DNA from: Phycisphaerales bacterium
GTDB lineage: Bacteria; Planctomycetota; Phycisphaerae; SM23-33
Assembly (NCBI GenBank): GCA_003171235.1
Contig: PMYM01000182.1
Location: 1 to 42,397, forward strand
Reading direction: 5' to 3'
Length of the DNA stretch: 42,397 nucleotides
A program made the position numbers and the translations under genes. Below the pieces are notes generated by a model. It made no database searches, was not told the origin of the DNA, and worked only from the letters and a program-made list of their open reading frames with translations. Below are positions 42,388-42,397 of the stretch, piece after piece. The first letter of the stretch is position 1. Every line of letters begins with the position of its first letter.

Positions 42388-42397
42388 AGCGATTACG

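Overview
The window is 42.4 kb of GC-rich (mostly well over 60 % by eye), gene-dense chromosome with about 30 protein genes in short operons on both strands. No rRNA, tRNA, CRISPR array, prophage or intact transposase was recognised. The gene set suggests a planctomycete, most likely of the Phycisphaerae type: a PEP-CTERM surface protein, a pilin-like protein with a modified prepilin signal, tandem clpP genes behind trigger factor, DUF4139 proteins, an ECF sigma factor with a zinc anti-sigma factor, and a large load of short intergenic repeats. This placement is an inference from content, not a phylogeny.

Layout. 119-2066: a Gfo/Idh/MocA oxidoreductase divergent from trpF. 2218-7931 (minus): a five-gene operon of ECF sigma factor, anti-sigma factor fused to DUF4139, two secreted proteins of unknown function and a free secreted DUF4139 protein, closed by an intrinsic terminator. 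8233-10242: adenosylhomocysteinase and rubrerythrin. 10780-14413: trigger factor, two ClpP peptidases and a lipoprotein. 14421-15695: an FG-GAP/PEP-CTERM protein in lower-GC DNA. 15962-20320: a DUF4416 protein, a polyprenyl-phosphate sugar-phosphate transferase and an O-antigen-ligase-like TPR protein. 20615-24141: aat, ispF, cysS, ruvC. 24166-27872 (minus): an EMC3/Oxa1-like membrane protein and a PEP-utilising swivel enzyme. 28159-33770: NagA-like deacetylase, DUF89 protein, SpoIIE-type phosphatase, MATE transporter. 34033-39811: SIMPL protein, ileS behind a structured leader RNA, and a pilin-like protein. 40009-42387: a GGDEF/HD-GYP protein whose start lies at the window edge.

The most unusual content lies between the genes. 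Two kinds of short repeat recur. (1) Palindromic two-hairpin elements of about 55-140 bp with perfect or near-perfect terminal inverted repeats, in at least five sequence families (cores CATGGTCACGC, GGTGGCACAGG, GTGTCGCGGGC, GTGGGAGA and ATCACGGCA). They resemble REPINs, and one 137-139 bp composite occurs twice in opposite orientation. (2) Arrays of four or five copies of a short unit with a 7-nt period. Several unrelated sequences share this period (CGATTTA, AATTGTC/AATTTTC, AGCTTTC, GGTAGCC, TTTCGGC), with a looser CTCTGCG version and a 15-nt variant. Some form inverted pairs, and three enclose or adjoin a terminator-like hairpin. Both kinds tend to fill the whole spacer, from a few bases after one stop codon to just before the next Shine-Dalgarno sequence. 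I consider this shared architecture the best candidate for an undescribed system in the window.
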